DNA of 53,324 bases, from positions 1 through 53,324 of the forward strand of contig CALXUB010000020.1 of assembly GCA_944391565.1 (NCBI GenBank), given 5' to 3'. Below the pieces are notes generated by a model. That model saw only the letters and a list, made by a program, of their open reading frames with translations. It did not search any database and was not told the DNA's origin. The DNA is from an uncultured Alphaproteobacteria bacterium (GTDB lineage Bacteria; Pseudomonadota; Alphaproteobacteria; CAAHEQ01; UBA3637). Shown here one piece after another: positions 45,058 through 53,063 of this stretch. The stretch's first letter is position 1; every line of letters begins with the position of its first letter. Made by a program: the position numbers and the translations under genes.

Positions 45058-45483
45058 ATGAAATTATATACAATCGGATATGCAGGAAAATCAGCCAGAG
45101 AGTTTTTCACAATTTTAAAAAACTCTGATGTCAAAAAAATTATTGATGTCCGATTGTATCCTTCTACGAAAGATTGCGGTTTTGCTCGTTCAAAAGATTT
45201 GGAGTTTTTCTTATGGGTTTTGTGCCGTATCAAGTACGAACATCACAAAGAATTTGCCCCCGCCTCAGCCATGCTAAAAGGATATAAAGACAATCTGTTT
45301 GGTTGGAGTGACATTGAAGAACAATATTTAAATATTTGCCAAGCCAGAAAATTTACTCTAACTCCCGATATGGATTGCGCTTGCTTTTTGTGTGCCGAAC
45401 CAACACCTGAGTGTTGCCATCGCCGGTTATTAGTTGAGTACCTTGCTAGGCAAAATCCAGATGTAGAAATTATACATTTATAA
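45058..45483 (+). CDS. DUF488 family protein
   Basis: A 141-residue protein with the DUF488 hallmarks: YTIGYAGKSAREF, IIDVRLYPSTKDCGF, and the C-terminal CACFLCAEPTPECCHRRLLVEYL with clustered Cys and His. Biochemical function of DUF488 is not established. An AAGGAAAT site precedes the ATG. Second gene of the cassette, ended by the right copy of the box-plus-hairpin module. Confidence 0.88.
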   Translation: MKLYTIGYAGKSAREFFTILKNSDVKKIIDVRLYPSTKDCGFARSKDLEFFLWVLCRIKYEHHKEFAPASAMLKGYKDNLFGWSDIEEQYLNICQARKFTLTPDMDCACFLCAEPTPECCHRRLLVEYLARQNPDVEIIHL

Positions 45484-45522
45484 CTCCCTCTTTTGCTCTT
45501 ACATATGATTTTATGTAATTTC

Positions 45523-45612
45523 GGTGGATAAGACCCCATTGGATTTAAGATTTTTGAATATCTTTATATTATAGGTACTTATAAAAAGATAAAGCTCAAT
45601 CTGGTCTGAGCT
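45523..45612 (+). repeat. Box-plus-hairpin module, right copy
   Basis: GGTGGATAAGACC-C-CATTGGATT (45523-45545) repeats the left box. The hairpin AGCTCA (45593-45598), 8-base loop, TGAGCT (45607-45612) keeps the spacing, and the stem differs from the left copy by a compensated G-C to C-G pair. Together the two copies enclose exactly the two-gene cassette. Confidence 0.7.
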
Positions 45613-45630
45613 GGTATCTAGACATTTTAA

Positions 45631-47673
45631 TTAAATTTCATCTATTCCTAGGCTTTTAAAATAGTTATAAGTTTCATCATAATATGCTGGATTTCTGGTG
45701 GCATCCTCAGGGTTTCCCTCTGGAATACAAATAACCATTCCTTGTCTTGCTCTGGTCAACAAAACACGATAGGCATTTATTTGAAATGCTTTTCTTTCTG
45801 GCGCTCGAATATTTTGCCATTTATTTCCCGTAAAGGAATAATTACCCCACTGACCATTTTCCCGTCGCAAATCTCCATCCCATACGATACAGGTCCAATC
45901 TAATTCAAGCCCTTGCACATCAAATTCTGAGGCAGCATCCTCTAAAAACAAAGATGAGCGAATATCTGTAATGTCATCAAGAAACCAATGAACGGTATCC
46001 GGTTTACATCTAACATCAATTGATAAAGGACGCAATCGTTGTGCTTGGGATGAGACAAGCATACCATAACGTTCTGTTCCTCTTTTTTGTGATTTTAACC
46101 ATTTTTTGGCTTTATCCAGAGATCTAGTCAATACAATCGGATACTTATTTTTAATTAACGTTAAAAGATTTTTTGCTTCTTCAACATTTCCTTCCAATAA
46201 CTCATGAATAAAACCAGATAATTGTTCAGCTCTAAAAGAGCGCATAGACACAGATAAATGTAAATTTGATGTTAAATGTGTTTTTTTATTAGCCTCTAAT
46301 AAACCTTTTAACTCTCCTTCAGCATATTCTTTACCTGTTAATTTATCAGATATGAATACATTCCAATTCGGGAAACTTGCATTAATTGCCCTTAACCATT
46401 CTGAAATACCTGCTTCTCCCGTATTAATTTCTTGTCCACCGCCAACCAAACAAACAATGACAGCCCAATCTTCTCTCAAATCAAGAGACCAAATAAGAAA
46501 TTCTGGCTCAGACATAGGAAAGTTTGAAATATTCTTTTTTCTACTTAACCAGTTGGCAAGTTGTTGTTGTGTCCATGCTCGTTGAGCCTCATCAAAAATA
46601 GCTACATGTTCAACTTCTGAATATCCATCATCTTGATATTTTTTTACTTTTTGAGGATCAATTTCCAATACGCCATTTTGAATGGGGTATTTAATTTTAT
46701 TCAGTGAAGTATTCCTGTAATGATGAACAATTTGAATAAATGATTTAACATTCCGTCTCGCTTCTGTAATATTGTATCGCTTTGAAGGATTTTTAAGTTC
46801 TTCCTGACGTTTTTTATCTCGAGCTAGCGCTTCTGTTAATACATCTACAAGAGGCTGATTACCGGATAAATATACAGCAAGGTTTTCTTTTTTAAATTGT
46901 TGAACTGCAATATTAAGCCCTACTAAAGTTTTTCCTGCCCCTGGAACACCGGTAACAAAACAAATGGACTTTTCTTTATTTTGATATGCATGTTCAATAA
47001 CCTGCATAACAAAATCACTTGTTTGCTTTAAACTTTCCCCTGATGCTTCTGTTCGGGTAATATCTTCTACCGAATGATTTAAGTATAAAGAGCTAGCGGC
47101 TTGAATAATCGTTGGTGTTGGCATATAACGACTATTTTTCCATTCACATAAACAATTGTCGGTTTTATATTTACTTGAAATTTTATCCAACACATCTAAT
47201 AAATAATCAGTATTTGTTAAAACAGGTTCTAAAACCTGATCACTGTATACTGAAAGTTGTTGCGTTACAGAAGCTTCTTTTGCTTGTGTTGCTATCAATA
47301 TGGGAACAATCATCAATTCATGGCTAGCTTCATGAAAGTTTTTAAGATCTAGAGCATAATCCCAAACCTGTTCAGCATCTTGTTTTGCAAATTCTTTTGA
47401 TCCAACCTTAAATTCTAATACAAATACTATACCATCTATTAGTAAAACAACATCTACGCGTTTTCCTAAACGAGGAATTGAATATTCAAAAATGATTTCA
47501 CCAGATTTTTGATGTAAAATCTTTTTTAATATATCAATTTCTTCACACCATGCATTTCTTTGTAAATCTGTAATATCAAAAGGACTCTCTTTTGCGATTA
47601 TACCGAGAATTTCATCACTACTACTAGCAATAAAATTTTCAATTGAATTCGAATAAAAATAACGTTTTGTCAT
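45631..47673 (-). CDS. Nuclease-helicase of the DUF2075 type
   Basis: A 680-residue protein. The N-terminus has a PD-(D/E)xK nuclease-like core (Asp74, Glu87, Lys89 in RVDVVLLIDGIVFVLEFK). The ATPase part has Walker A GVPGAGKT (242-249), Walker B DEAQ (361-364) and late helicase motifs (DVQGLELDWTCIVW; NAYRVLLTRARQGM). This is the DUF2075/Schlafen-like helicase layout seen in phage-defence regions. No partner gene overlaps it; an AbiE pair follows upstream on the same strand. It is convergent with the DUF488 cassette. Confidence 0.85.
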   Translation of the reverse strand: MTKRYFYSNSIENFIASSSDEILGIIAKESPFDITDLQRNAWCEEIDILKKILHQKSGEIIFEYSIPRLGKRVDVVLLIDGIVFVLEFKVGSKEFAKQDAEQVWDYALDLKNFHEASHELMIVPILIATQAKEASVTQQLSVYSDQVLEPVLTNTDYLLDVLDKISSKYKTDNCLCEWKNSRYMPTPTIIQAASSLYLNHSVEDITRTEASGESLKQTSDFVMQVIEHAYQNKEKSICFVTGVPGAGKTLVGLNIAVQQFKKENLAVYLSGNQPLVDVLTEALARDKKRQEELKNPSKRYNITEARRNVKSFIQIVHHYRNTSLNKIKYPIQNGVLEIDPQKVKKYQDDGYSEVEHVAIFDEAQRAWTQQQLANWLSRKKNISNFPMSEPEFLIWSLDLREDWAVIVCLVGGGQEINTGEAGISEWLRAINASFPNWNVFISDKLTGKEYAEGELKGLLEANKKTHLTSNLHLSVSMRSFRAEQLSGFIHELLEGNVEEAKNLLTLIKNKYPIVLTRSLDKAKKWLKSQKRGTERYGMLVSSQAQRLRPLSIDVRCKPDTVHWFLDDITDIRSSLFLEDAASEFDVQGLELDWTCIVWDGDLRRENGQWGNYSFTGNKWQNIRAPERKAFQINAYRVLLTRARQGMVICIPEGNPEDATRNPAYYDETYNYFKSLGIDEI

Positions 47674-47714
47674 ATTTAATATTCCTGATTTATTCTATTT
47701 TAGATTTGAAAATA

Positions 47715-48575
47715 TTACTCTTTACATTTCAAATTTTGAGTAATATCGATAAAGAATTCTTTACTCCATAATTCTAACTTTGATTTATCAGCCACAAATG
47801 GTAAAACATCTTGTTTGGCTTGCTCAAAATCAATTGTCGCGAAACGATCTTTTAACATTGTTTGCAGTTCGTTTAATTCAAAAGTATCATTTTCAGTTAA
47901 AATCCCTGTATCTTCAAGTCTTGCTCTTAAATGTGGTAAATTAACTGCTGCATTATTGGCTAAATAAAAGACATAATCATAAAGATCCCTTCCTTTAATC
48001 CTATTCCCCCAAGAACGACAAATTACAGCATGTAATTTACCTGCGAACAAAGACGGCATATCATACAGCTTCACTTGATATGGAGATGGCAATAAACGAT
48101 ATTTATTTTCAAACGTAGCTAAAGGCGGTGGATTGGTATCAATCTCAAATTTGATTTTAATCACTTCATTTGAATTGATATTTAAATCCGTTCCATAAAT
48201 ACTCAATATATGTTCTTTTGTATTTCCTTTTAAAAATGCTGATTTAATAGCAGAATCATGTGGTTTTACTTTTTCTTCTACTGAAAAATGCAACCCCAAA
48301 GAAGATAGTTCTTTTTCTAAACTTGAAAAATATTTTTGTAATTCAAAATTTTCATTTGGTTCAATCAAAGAAAAATCTAAATCTTCTGAAAAACGGTCAA
48401 GTCCATAAAATATACGAAGCGCGGTTCCTCCATAAAATGCTACATTTTTGAAGAAACCAGCACGAGAAAGTCCACATAATGCTACTTCCTGTACAATTTC
48501 TTTCAAAGCATTTTTCTTTTCTTCAATATTATCAGTTTTATATTTTGAAAGCATTTGTTCTAAAACTGTTAGCAT
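47715..48575 (-). CDS. abiEii: AbiEii-type nucleotidyltransferase toxin
   Basis: A 286-residue member of the type IV toxin family. The nucleotidyltransferase signature is FYGGTALRIFYGL...RFSEDLDFSLIEP (about residues 68-92), followed by the CRSWGNRIKGRDLYDYVFYL helix. These toxins act on tRNA 3' ends or similar substrates. The start overlaps the antitoxin stop by one base (TAATG). Intact in length and motifs. Confidence 0.9.
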   Translation of the reverse strand: MLTVLEQMLSKYKTDNIEEKKNALKEIVQEVALCGLSRAGFFKNVAFYGGTALRIFYGLDRFSEDLDFSLIEPNENFELQKYFSSLEKELSSLGLHFSVEEKVKPHDSAIKSAFLKGNTKEHILSIYGTDLNINSNEVIKIKFEIDTNPPPLATFENKYRLLPSPYQVKLYDMPSLFAGKLHAVICRSWGNRIKGRDLYDYVFYLANNAAVNLPHLRARLEDTGILTENDTFELNELQTMLKDRFATIDFEQAKQDVLPFVADKSKLELWSKEFFIDITQNLKCKE

Positions 48576-49162
48576 TACTTCATTCTCCTTATAAACTTAA
48601 CCAAAAACTTCAAATTATTTGTGCGATATAAAGGGGCTAACTTTTCAATCGCATCCATATCTAATTTCTTAAACTCATTTTCATCTATACGAAGGTCATC
48701 AAATAAAAGAGCACTAAATTCCGCTAAATTCTTAACAGGAGGTATAGTATATAACTTATCACATATTGCCTTTTCCGGTGTTGCAAGCTGATATGAATAT
48801 CCATTTTCTTCATATAATAAAACACCTAAAGGATATACGGCTGCAGGAATATCTCGATAAGTAAAAACGCCAAAATGATTTTGATATGTTTTTCTTCTGC
48901 GTTTACTAAATGTAGCGGATGTATATGTTTTATAGACCGCCTCTGGAATCAAACCATACACCGACAAAGCATAATCAAATGATAAGTAAGATGGACCAAA
49001 AATACGTCCTGCTAAATATTTACCATCAGTAGATGAATTTGTTTCATATAATTCACGAACAATAGGTATCAGTCTGCCCAAATGGACCTCATTACTTATC
49101 TTATCATGTATTTTAGCATAACTACTAAATTTTATTTTTAAGTCATCAAAAGAATATATCAT
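48575..49162 (-). CDS. abiEi: AbiEi-type antitoxin
   Basis: A 195-residue antitoxin. The N-terminal half has a winged-helix-like region (GRLIPIVRELYETN, KYLAGRIFGPSYLSFDYALSVYGLIP) and the C-terminal part has YQLATPEKAICDKLYTIP, both typical of AbiEi. AbiEi usually also represses its own promoter. Start at 49162 has AGGAGG; the longer frame to 49210 runs into the promoter. Confidence 0.88.
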   Translation of the reverse strand: MIYSFDDLKIKFSSYAKIHDKISNEVHLGRLIPIVRELYETNSSTDGKYLAGRIFGPSYLSFDYALSVYGLIPEAVYKTYTSATFSKRRRKTYQNHFGVFTYRDIPAAVYPLGVLLYEENGYSYQLATPEKAICDKLYTIPPVKNLAEFSALLFDDLRIDENEFKKLDMDAIEKLAPLYRTNNLKFLVKFIRRMK

Positions 49163-49176
49163 ATTTCCTCCTGTTA

Positions 49177-49211
49177 CTCCAATTATAATGGAGTTTTTGG
49201 AGAAAATCAAG
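49177..49211 (-). promoter_or_regulatory. Promoter and probable AbiEi operator
   Basis: On the minus strand TTGATT (49211-49206), 17-bp spacer, TATAAT (49188-49183). A palindrome ACTCCA-N7-TGGAGT (49177-49195) has the -10 box in its centre, a good place for autorepression by AbiEi. Confidence 0.78.
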
Positions 49212-49252
49212 CATTTTTATTAAATTATAAAAATAATTTCACCTAAATATCA

Positions 49253-49450
49253 TCGAATATTTACCGAATAATTACCGAATAGCGAAAAAATTTACCGAAT
49301 TTCATACTTTTTTGCAAAATCAAGAAATAAAAAATCCTCAAACAGCCGAACGAAAAACTCTCAAACTACCGAACGATAAATTGCAAAACCATGAAATGAA
49401 TTTCTGCAAAATCATTAAATGAAAACTTGCAAAATCATGAAATAAAAAAG
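49253..49450. repeat. Array of short phased repeats
   Basis: First part: four (A/T)CCGAAT-like motifs with the G at 49256, 49266, 49277 and 49297, spaced 10, 11 and 20 bases. Second part: six imperfect units whose core AAA begins at 49316, 49340, 49363, 49385, 49408 and 49431 (steps 24, 23, 22, 23, 23), with consensus near TGCAAAATCATGAAATGAAAA and a CTCAAACNNCCGAACGAAAA variant. The spacings are about one and two helical turns. The rest of 49163-49783 holds an AT-rich hairpin (about 49523-49546), two copies of GGATTTTTACC (49538 and 49676) and a doubtful short frame. Confidence 0.65.
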
Positions 49451-49588
49451 ACGTCTCATTTATTTATCTGCAAATTCAATCACTTATAAAATGTTTTATT
49501 TTTTTTCATTTTTTGGGGACGAAAAATCGAGCTCCGGGATTTTTACCTTATGCAACAAAAAAATAATTTTTAAGTGAAAGGTAAAATT

Positions 49589-49759
49589 ATGCAAAAAATA
49601 TTCTTTGAAAAACAAAATGTTATAAAAAATATTAAAAAATGTGGAACTCCTTTGGTACTTTTTGCCCCTCTCGTGGATTTTTACCCCATGTCAGGCAAAC
49701 AAAAAAAATTGAAAAAAGTGAGTACGATTTTTCGATTTTTTCACTTGTTCTGTATGTAA
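49589..49759 (+). CDS. Doubtful 56-residue frame
   Basis: An ATG with an AAAGG site opens a basic, Lys/Phe-rich frame. It has no recognisable domain and lies in the repeat-rich, AT-rich region before the recombinase operon. It may be a decayed sequence or not a gene. Confidence 0.25.
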   Translation: MQKIFFEKQNVIKNIKKCGTPLVLFAPLVDFYPMSGKQKKLKKVSTIFRFFHLFCM

Positions 49760-49783
49760 GGAACTTTCTGAAAGGATAAAACT

Positions 49784-49945
49784 ATGAATGAAATCATAGA
49801 ACTGTTAAAAACAGCGGTGGCTGAAATCTTAAACGAAACAGAGCCCAAAGATTTATCGAAAAATCAGCAGATTAGACTTGATAAAAAAGAAAATCCAAGC
49901 ATTCATTGTCAAACAAAAGGAGGCACAAATGGCCAGAAATATTAA
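49784..49945 (+). CDS. Small 53-residue gene before DUF2924
   Basis: An AAAGGATAAAACT site precedes an ATG that opens a Glu/Lys-rich frame (MNEIIELLKTAVAEILNET) ending inside the start of the next gene (17-base overlap). Not recognised, but small helical genes are common immediately before DUF2924 and recombinase genes. The close overlap supports translation. Confidence 0.5.
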   Translation: MNEIIELLKTAVAEILNETEPKDLSKNQQIRLDKKENPSIHCQTKGGTNGQKY

Positions 49946-50330
49946 TTTAGACATTCCTTTGGAAGACATACCTCAATTAGATTTTGATGAGTTATACAAA
50001 CTCTATATTGAGCTTTTCTCTCTTCCGACAAAGGCTACTCGTAAATCCTTTTTTATCTGGCGTGTCACAAACAGATTGCAAGAACTGCGCTTTGGCGGAT
50101 TAGACAGTGCAACCAAACACCTGCTTGAAACAATGGATGATGAACCGGATAATGCAACGTATTTGCCCGTTGGCACAGAGCTTATCAAACGGTTCAAAGG
50201 TAATGTTTATCGTCTGCGTGTGTTGAAAGATGGTTTTGAGTTTGATGGTCAGGTTTATAAATCTCTATCGGCTATCGCTTTGGAAATAACCGGTCGGAAA
50301 ATCTCCGGCAAAGAATTTTTTGGAGTGTAG
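49929..50330 (+). CDS. DUF2924 protein
   Basis: A 133-residue protein with the DUF2924 pattern: FFIWRVTNRLQELRFGG, YLPVGTELIKRFKGNVYRLRVLKDGFEFDGQVYKSLSAIALEITGRKISGKEFFGV. Members nearly always precede a large serine recombinase in prophages or integrative elements; the role is unknown, possibly a recombination accessory. Start at 49929 has AAAGGAGG. The recombinase begins 2 bases after its stop. Confidence 0.9.
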   Translation: MARNINLDIPLEDIPQLDFDELYKLYIELFSLPTKATRKSFFIWRVTNRLQELRFGGLDSATKHLLETMDDEPDNATYLPVGTELIKRFKGNVYRLRVLKDGFEFDGQVYKSLSAIALEITGRKISGKEFFGV

Positions 50331-50332
50331 CC

Positions 50333-51961
50333 ATGAAAGAAGTTCGTTGTGCCATTTATACCCGAAAATCAACCGATGAAGGGTTGGATAAAGAGTTTAA
50401 TACATTAGAAGCTCAGCGTGAAGCCGGTGAAAATTATGTATTAAGTCAGAAACACCAAGGTTGGAAAATCATTCCGGAACATTATGATGACGGTGGCTTT
50501 TCCGGCGGTAATATGAACAGACCGGCCTTAGAGCGCTTGTTAGAAGACATCAATGCCGGCAAGGTTGATATGATCGTCGTTTACAAAATAGACCGCTTAA
50601 CCCGATCATTAACCGACTTTTCCAAAATGATTGAGATATTAGAAAAGAACAACTGCTCATTTGTATCGGTGACGCAAAATTTCAACACCGCTGACAGCAT
50701 GGGCCGTTTGATGCTTAATATCTTACTTTCCTTTGCTCAATTTGAACGAGAAGTCAGCGGGGAGCGTATTCGTGATAAAGTCGCTGCCTCTAAAAAGAAA
50801 GGTATGTGGATGGGTGGTGCCGTTCCGACCGGTTATGTTGCCATCAATAAAAAACTCAAGATTAAACCGGAAGAAGGCGAAATGATACGCTTTATGTTTG
50901 AAAGTTATCTAAAGCATAAATCCATTACAGCCATCTGCAAGTTAGTCAAAGAGAAATACGGTATAGAATACCGCCGAGAGATGATAAAACGCTTACTCAA
51001 AAACCCGGTTTACCTTGGCAAAGTCAAACACAAAAATGAACTATATGACGGACAACATCCGGCCATTATAGATCAAGAAACATTTGATAAGGTTGCCGAA
51101 ATCAGAGTCTCAAAAGACGTGGCTAAACGCTCTTGCTTATACAAGAAAAACGAAGTCGGCATTTTGCGTGGCATTTTAACTTGTGGTTGTTGCCACACCC
51201 GAATGACACCAACGGTCAGTATGGGACATGGTCGCAGGCGTTATTATTATACTTCAACAAAAGCAAAATACTATGGCTATCATACATGTCATAATGGTTC
51301 GGTGGCGGTGGCTATCCTTGATGAAGCGATTATACAAATCATCACACCAATGCTAAAAGATGCACATATCTTAAACGGACTTATTAAGCAAATTGCACCT
51401 GATAAAACCAAAGAGCTGTTTAAGATTATGCAACATCCCGAAAAGGTCTTGGCAAAGATGAGTGAGCTGGATAAATCACTTTTAGTCAAAGAGTTAATTG
51501 AAAACATTACCGTTCAATGTGATAATTTGGAAATCAAATGGACTGCTTTGGCGCTGGATATTTTACCTGATAAATACGCCTCTCAAACCAAAGACGGCAT
51601 CATGACAATAGATGTCCCTCTTTCCAGAACGCATGGTGTATTGCAAGTAACCGTTCCGGAAGCATTAACTCAAAATTCTTGTCCGAATAAAGAGCTTATC
51701 AAAGCCCTTTCCAAAGCGTTTAAGTATCAAAAGATATTAACCTCTGGTCGAATGACTATTGCCGAACTCTCGTTACACGAAGAACTGGATGCCGGTTATT
51801 TGGGTCGTATTCTTCGTTTAACTTCATTGGCACCGGATATTATCAAATCCGTTTTGGCAGGCACTCAACCGGCAGACTTTATCTTAAAACGTCTGATACG
51901 TGAGGAAATTCCGCCAATTTGGGCTGAACAACGCAAAAAATATAACTTCCCGGAAATTTAA
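50333..51961 (+). CDS. Large serine recombinase
   Basis: A 542-residue site-specific recombinase. The resolvase domain (about 1-150) has catalytic Ser13 in YTRKSTDEG and the GERIRDKVAASKKKGMWMGG hinge. The recombinase domain (about 160-260) has NPVYLGKVKHKNE. A zinc-ribbon-like part has LTCGCCHTRM and later HTCHN (about 283-320). The C-terminus (EELDAGYLGRILRLTSLAPDI) is an extra helix-turn-helix-like tail. It probably integrates and excises the island. Attachment sites were not located. Confidence 0.94.
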   Translation: MKEVRCAIYTRKSTDEGLDKEFNTLEAQREAGENYVLSQKHQGWKIIPEHYDDGGFSGGNMNRPALERLLEDINAGKVDMIVVYKIDRLTRSLTDFSKMIEILEKNNCSFVSVTQNFNTADSMGRLMLNILLSFAQFEREVSGERIRDKVAASKKKGMWMGGAVPTGYVAINKKLKIKPEEGEMIRFMFESYLKHKSITAICKLVKEKYGIEYRREMIKRLLKNPVYLGKVKHKNELYDGQHPAIIDQETFDKVAEIRVSKDVAKRSCLYKKNEVGILRGILTCGCCHTRMTPTVSMGHGRRRYYYTSTKAKYYGYHTCHNGSVAVAILDEAIIQIITPMLKDAHILNGLIKQIAPDKTKELFKIMQHPEKVLAKMSELDKSLLVKELIENITVQCDNLEIKWTALALDILPDKYASQTKDGIMTIDVPLSRTHGVLQVTVPEALTQNSCPNKELIKALSKAFKYQKILTSGRMTIAELSLHEELDAGYLGRILRLTSLAPDIIKSVLAGTQPADFILKRLIREEIPPIWAEQRKKYNFPEI

Positions 51962-51976
51962 GACAGGAGTTTTCTC

Positions 51977-52768
51977 ATGACAGATATGATACACCACAAG
52001 TCTGACAATACCTCTTTGTCTTCTCACAAAAAGGAAGTTGTCAAAGGCGGATTTATTAAGTTTTACCGCGATTTTCAAGATTGGCATTGGTATTCGGACG
52101 CAAATGTTTTGCAACTCTATCTCCACTTGATGCTGACGGCAAATTTCAAAGACAAGCCCTTTAAGGATATTATTGTCCATCGGGGCGAAGTCGTCATCAG
52201 CCATATGCGATTGGCCGAAACTTTGGATAAATCCAAGGACCAAATCAGGCGATTGCTTAATAAACTGAAACGCACCAATGATATTACAACAGCACGTATC
52301 GGGTGCGCCACACTCGTCAAGCTTATTAACTATAATAAATATCAGGGGGTTGAGGATATATCACCAGACACCGCCGCCACTTGTCCGCCGGATGAAAGCC
52401 ATTTAAACGCTTTTTATCCGCTAACGACTAAAGAAAGAAAACAAGGTAATAATGTAAATAATGAAAAGAAATTAGCTGAGCCGGCGATTTTTGAACAAAA
52501 ACGAACCAGCGGTGGTTTGGTTGGGCTTGGTGATGTTTTGGCTCGGCAAGGATTAGGAGTGGGCACAAAGTTCAAATATCACTTCACGCAATTTCCACCC
52601 GACTGGCAGGAAGTGGAACGATATGTGGCCGAAAAGAACATCCATATCAATTTGGAAGGCTTTTATAGTTATTATGAATCCACCGGTTGGTGCGAAAGAA
52701 ATGGTAAGAAACTGGACGGCTGGCACTTTGCCCTGTGCCACACCCATAAAACCGGCGAGTATTTGTAA
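51977..52768 (+). CDS. Replication-initiator-like protein (DnaD N-terminal type)
   Basis: A 263-residue protein. Residues 24-115 (GGFIKFYRDFQDWHWYSDANVLQLYLHLMLTANFKDK, HRGEVVISHMRLAETLDKSKDQIRRLLNKLK) match the helix-turn-helix part of phage/plasmid DnaD-like replication proteins. The C-terminal part ends with FEGFYSYYESTGWCERNGKKLDGW. A CAGGAG site precedes the ATG. It is followed by a 51-bp-period palindrome array that may be its target. Confidence 0.72.
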   Translation: MTDMIHHKSDNTSLSSHKKEVVKGGFIKFYRDFQDWHWYSDANVLQLYLHLMLTANFKDKPFKDIIVHRGEVVISHMRLAETLDKSKDQIRRLLNKLKRTNDITTARIGCATLVKLINYNKYQGVEDISPDTAATCPPDESHLNAFYPLTTKERKQGNNVNNEKKLAEPAIFEQKRTSGGLVGLGDVLARQGLGVGTKFKYHFTQFPPDWQEVERYVAEKNIHINLEGFYSYYESTGWCERNGKKLDGWHFALCHTHKTGEYL

Positions 52769-52830
52769 AGGAGGTAATAAACAATTGCCCTATTCTCAAT
52801 ACAAAATTTGCGGTGGTTTCTAGAATTAAG

Positions 52831-52949
52831 GATAGTATGATACTAACAAGATAGTATCTCTGGTTTTTCGCCAAATTACCGGATACTATCATAGTATCTA
52901 TATACTATCCCGGATTTTGCCCGATTTTGGCGGATAGTATCATACTAAC
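52831..52949. repeat. 51-bp-period palindromic iteron-like array
   Basis: Three palindromic sites GATAGTAT-N-ATACTAAC or GATACTAT-C-ATAGTATC are centred at 52839, 52890 and 52941, exactly 51 bp apart. Half sites ATAGTATC/ATACTATC at 52851 and 52902 repeat with the same step. The middle site (52882-52898) is a perfect palindrome. In the first two units the sequence after the sites is also similar (GGTTTTTCGCC and GGATTTTGCCC). The 52950-53063 stretch shows no gene. Confidence 0.78.
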
Positions 52950-53063
52950 ATGACCATAACCGCCGGTTGGGTATAGAGGCCCAGTCCTTTTTAGGGGGTA
53001 AAGATGCCAACGGGTCCTTCCTGGCGATAGACCATATGCGGGGACGCAAGCCGCGCCATATTT

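Noticed and set aside
52831..52949. CRISPR array
   Set aside because: The repeats are short palindromic sites with a strict 51-bp period and similar intervening sequence in two units; there are no cas genes and no unique spacers between conserved long repeats.
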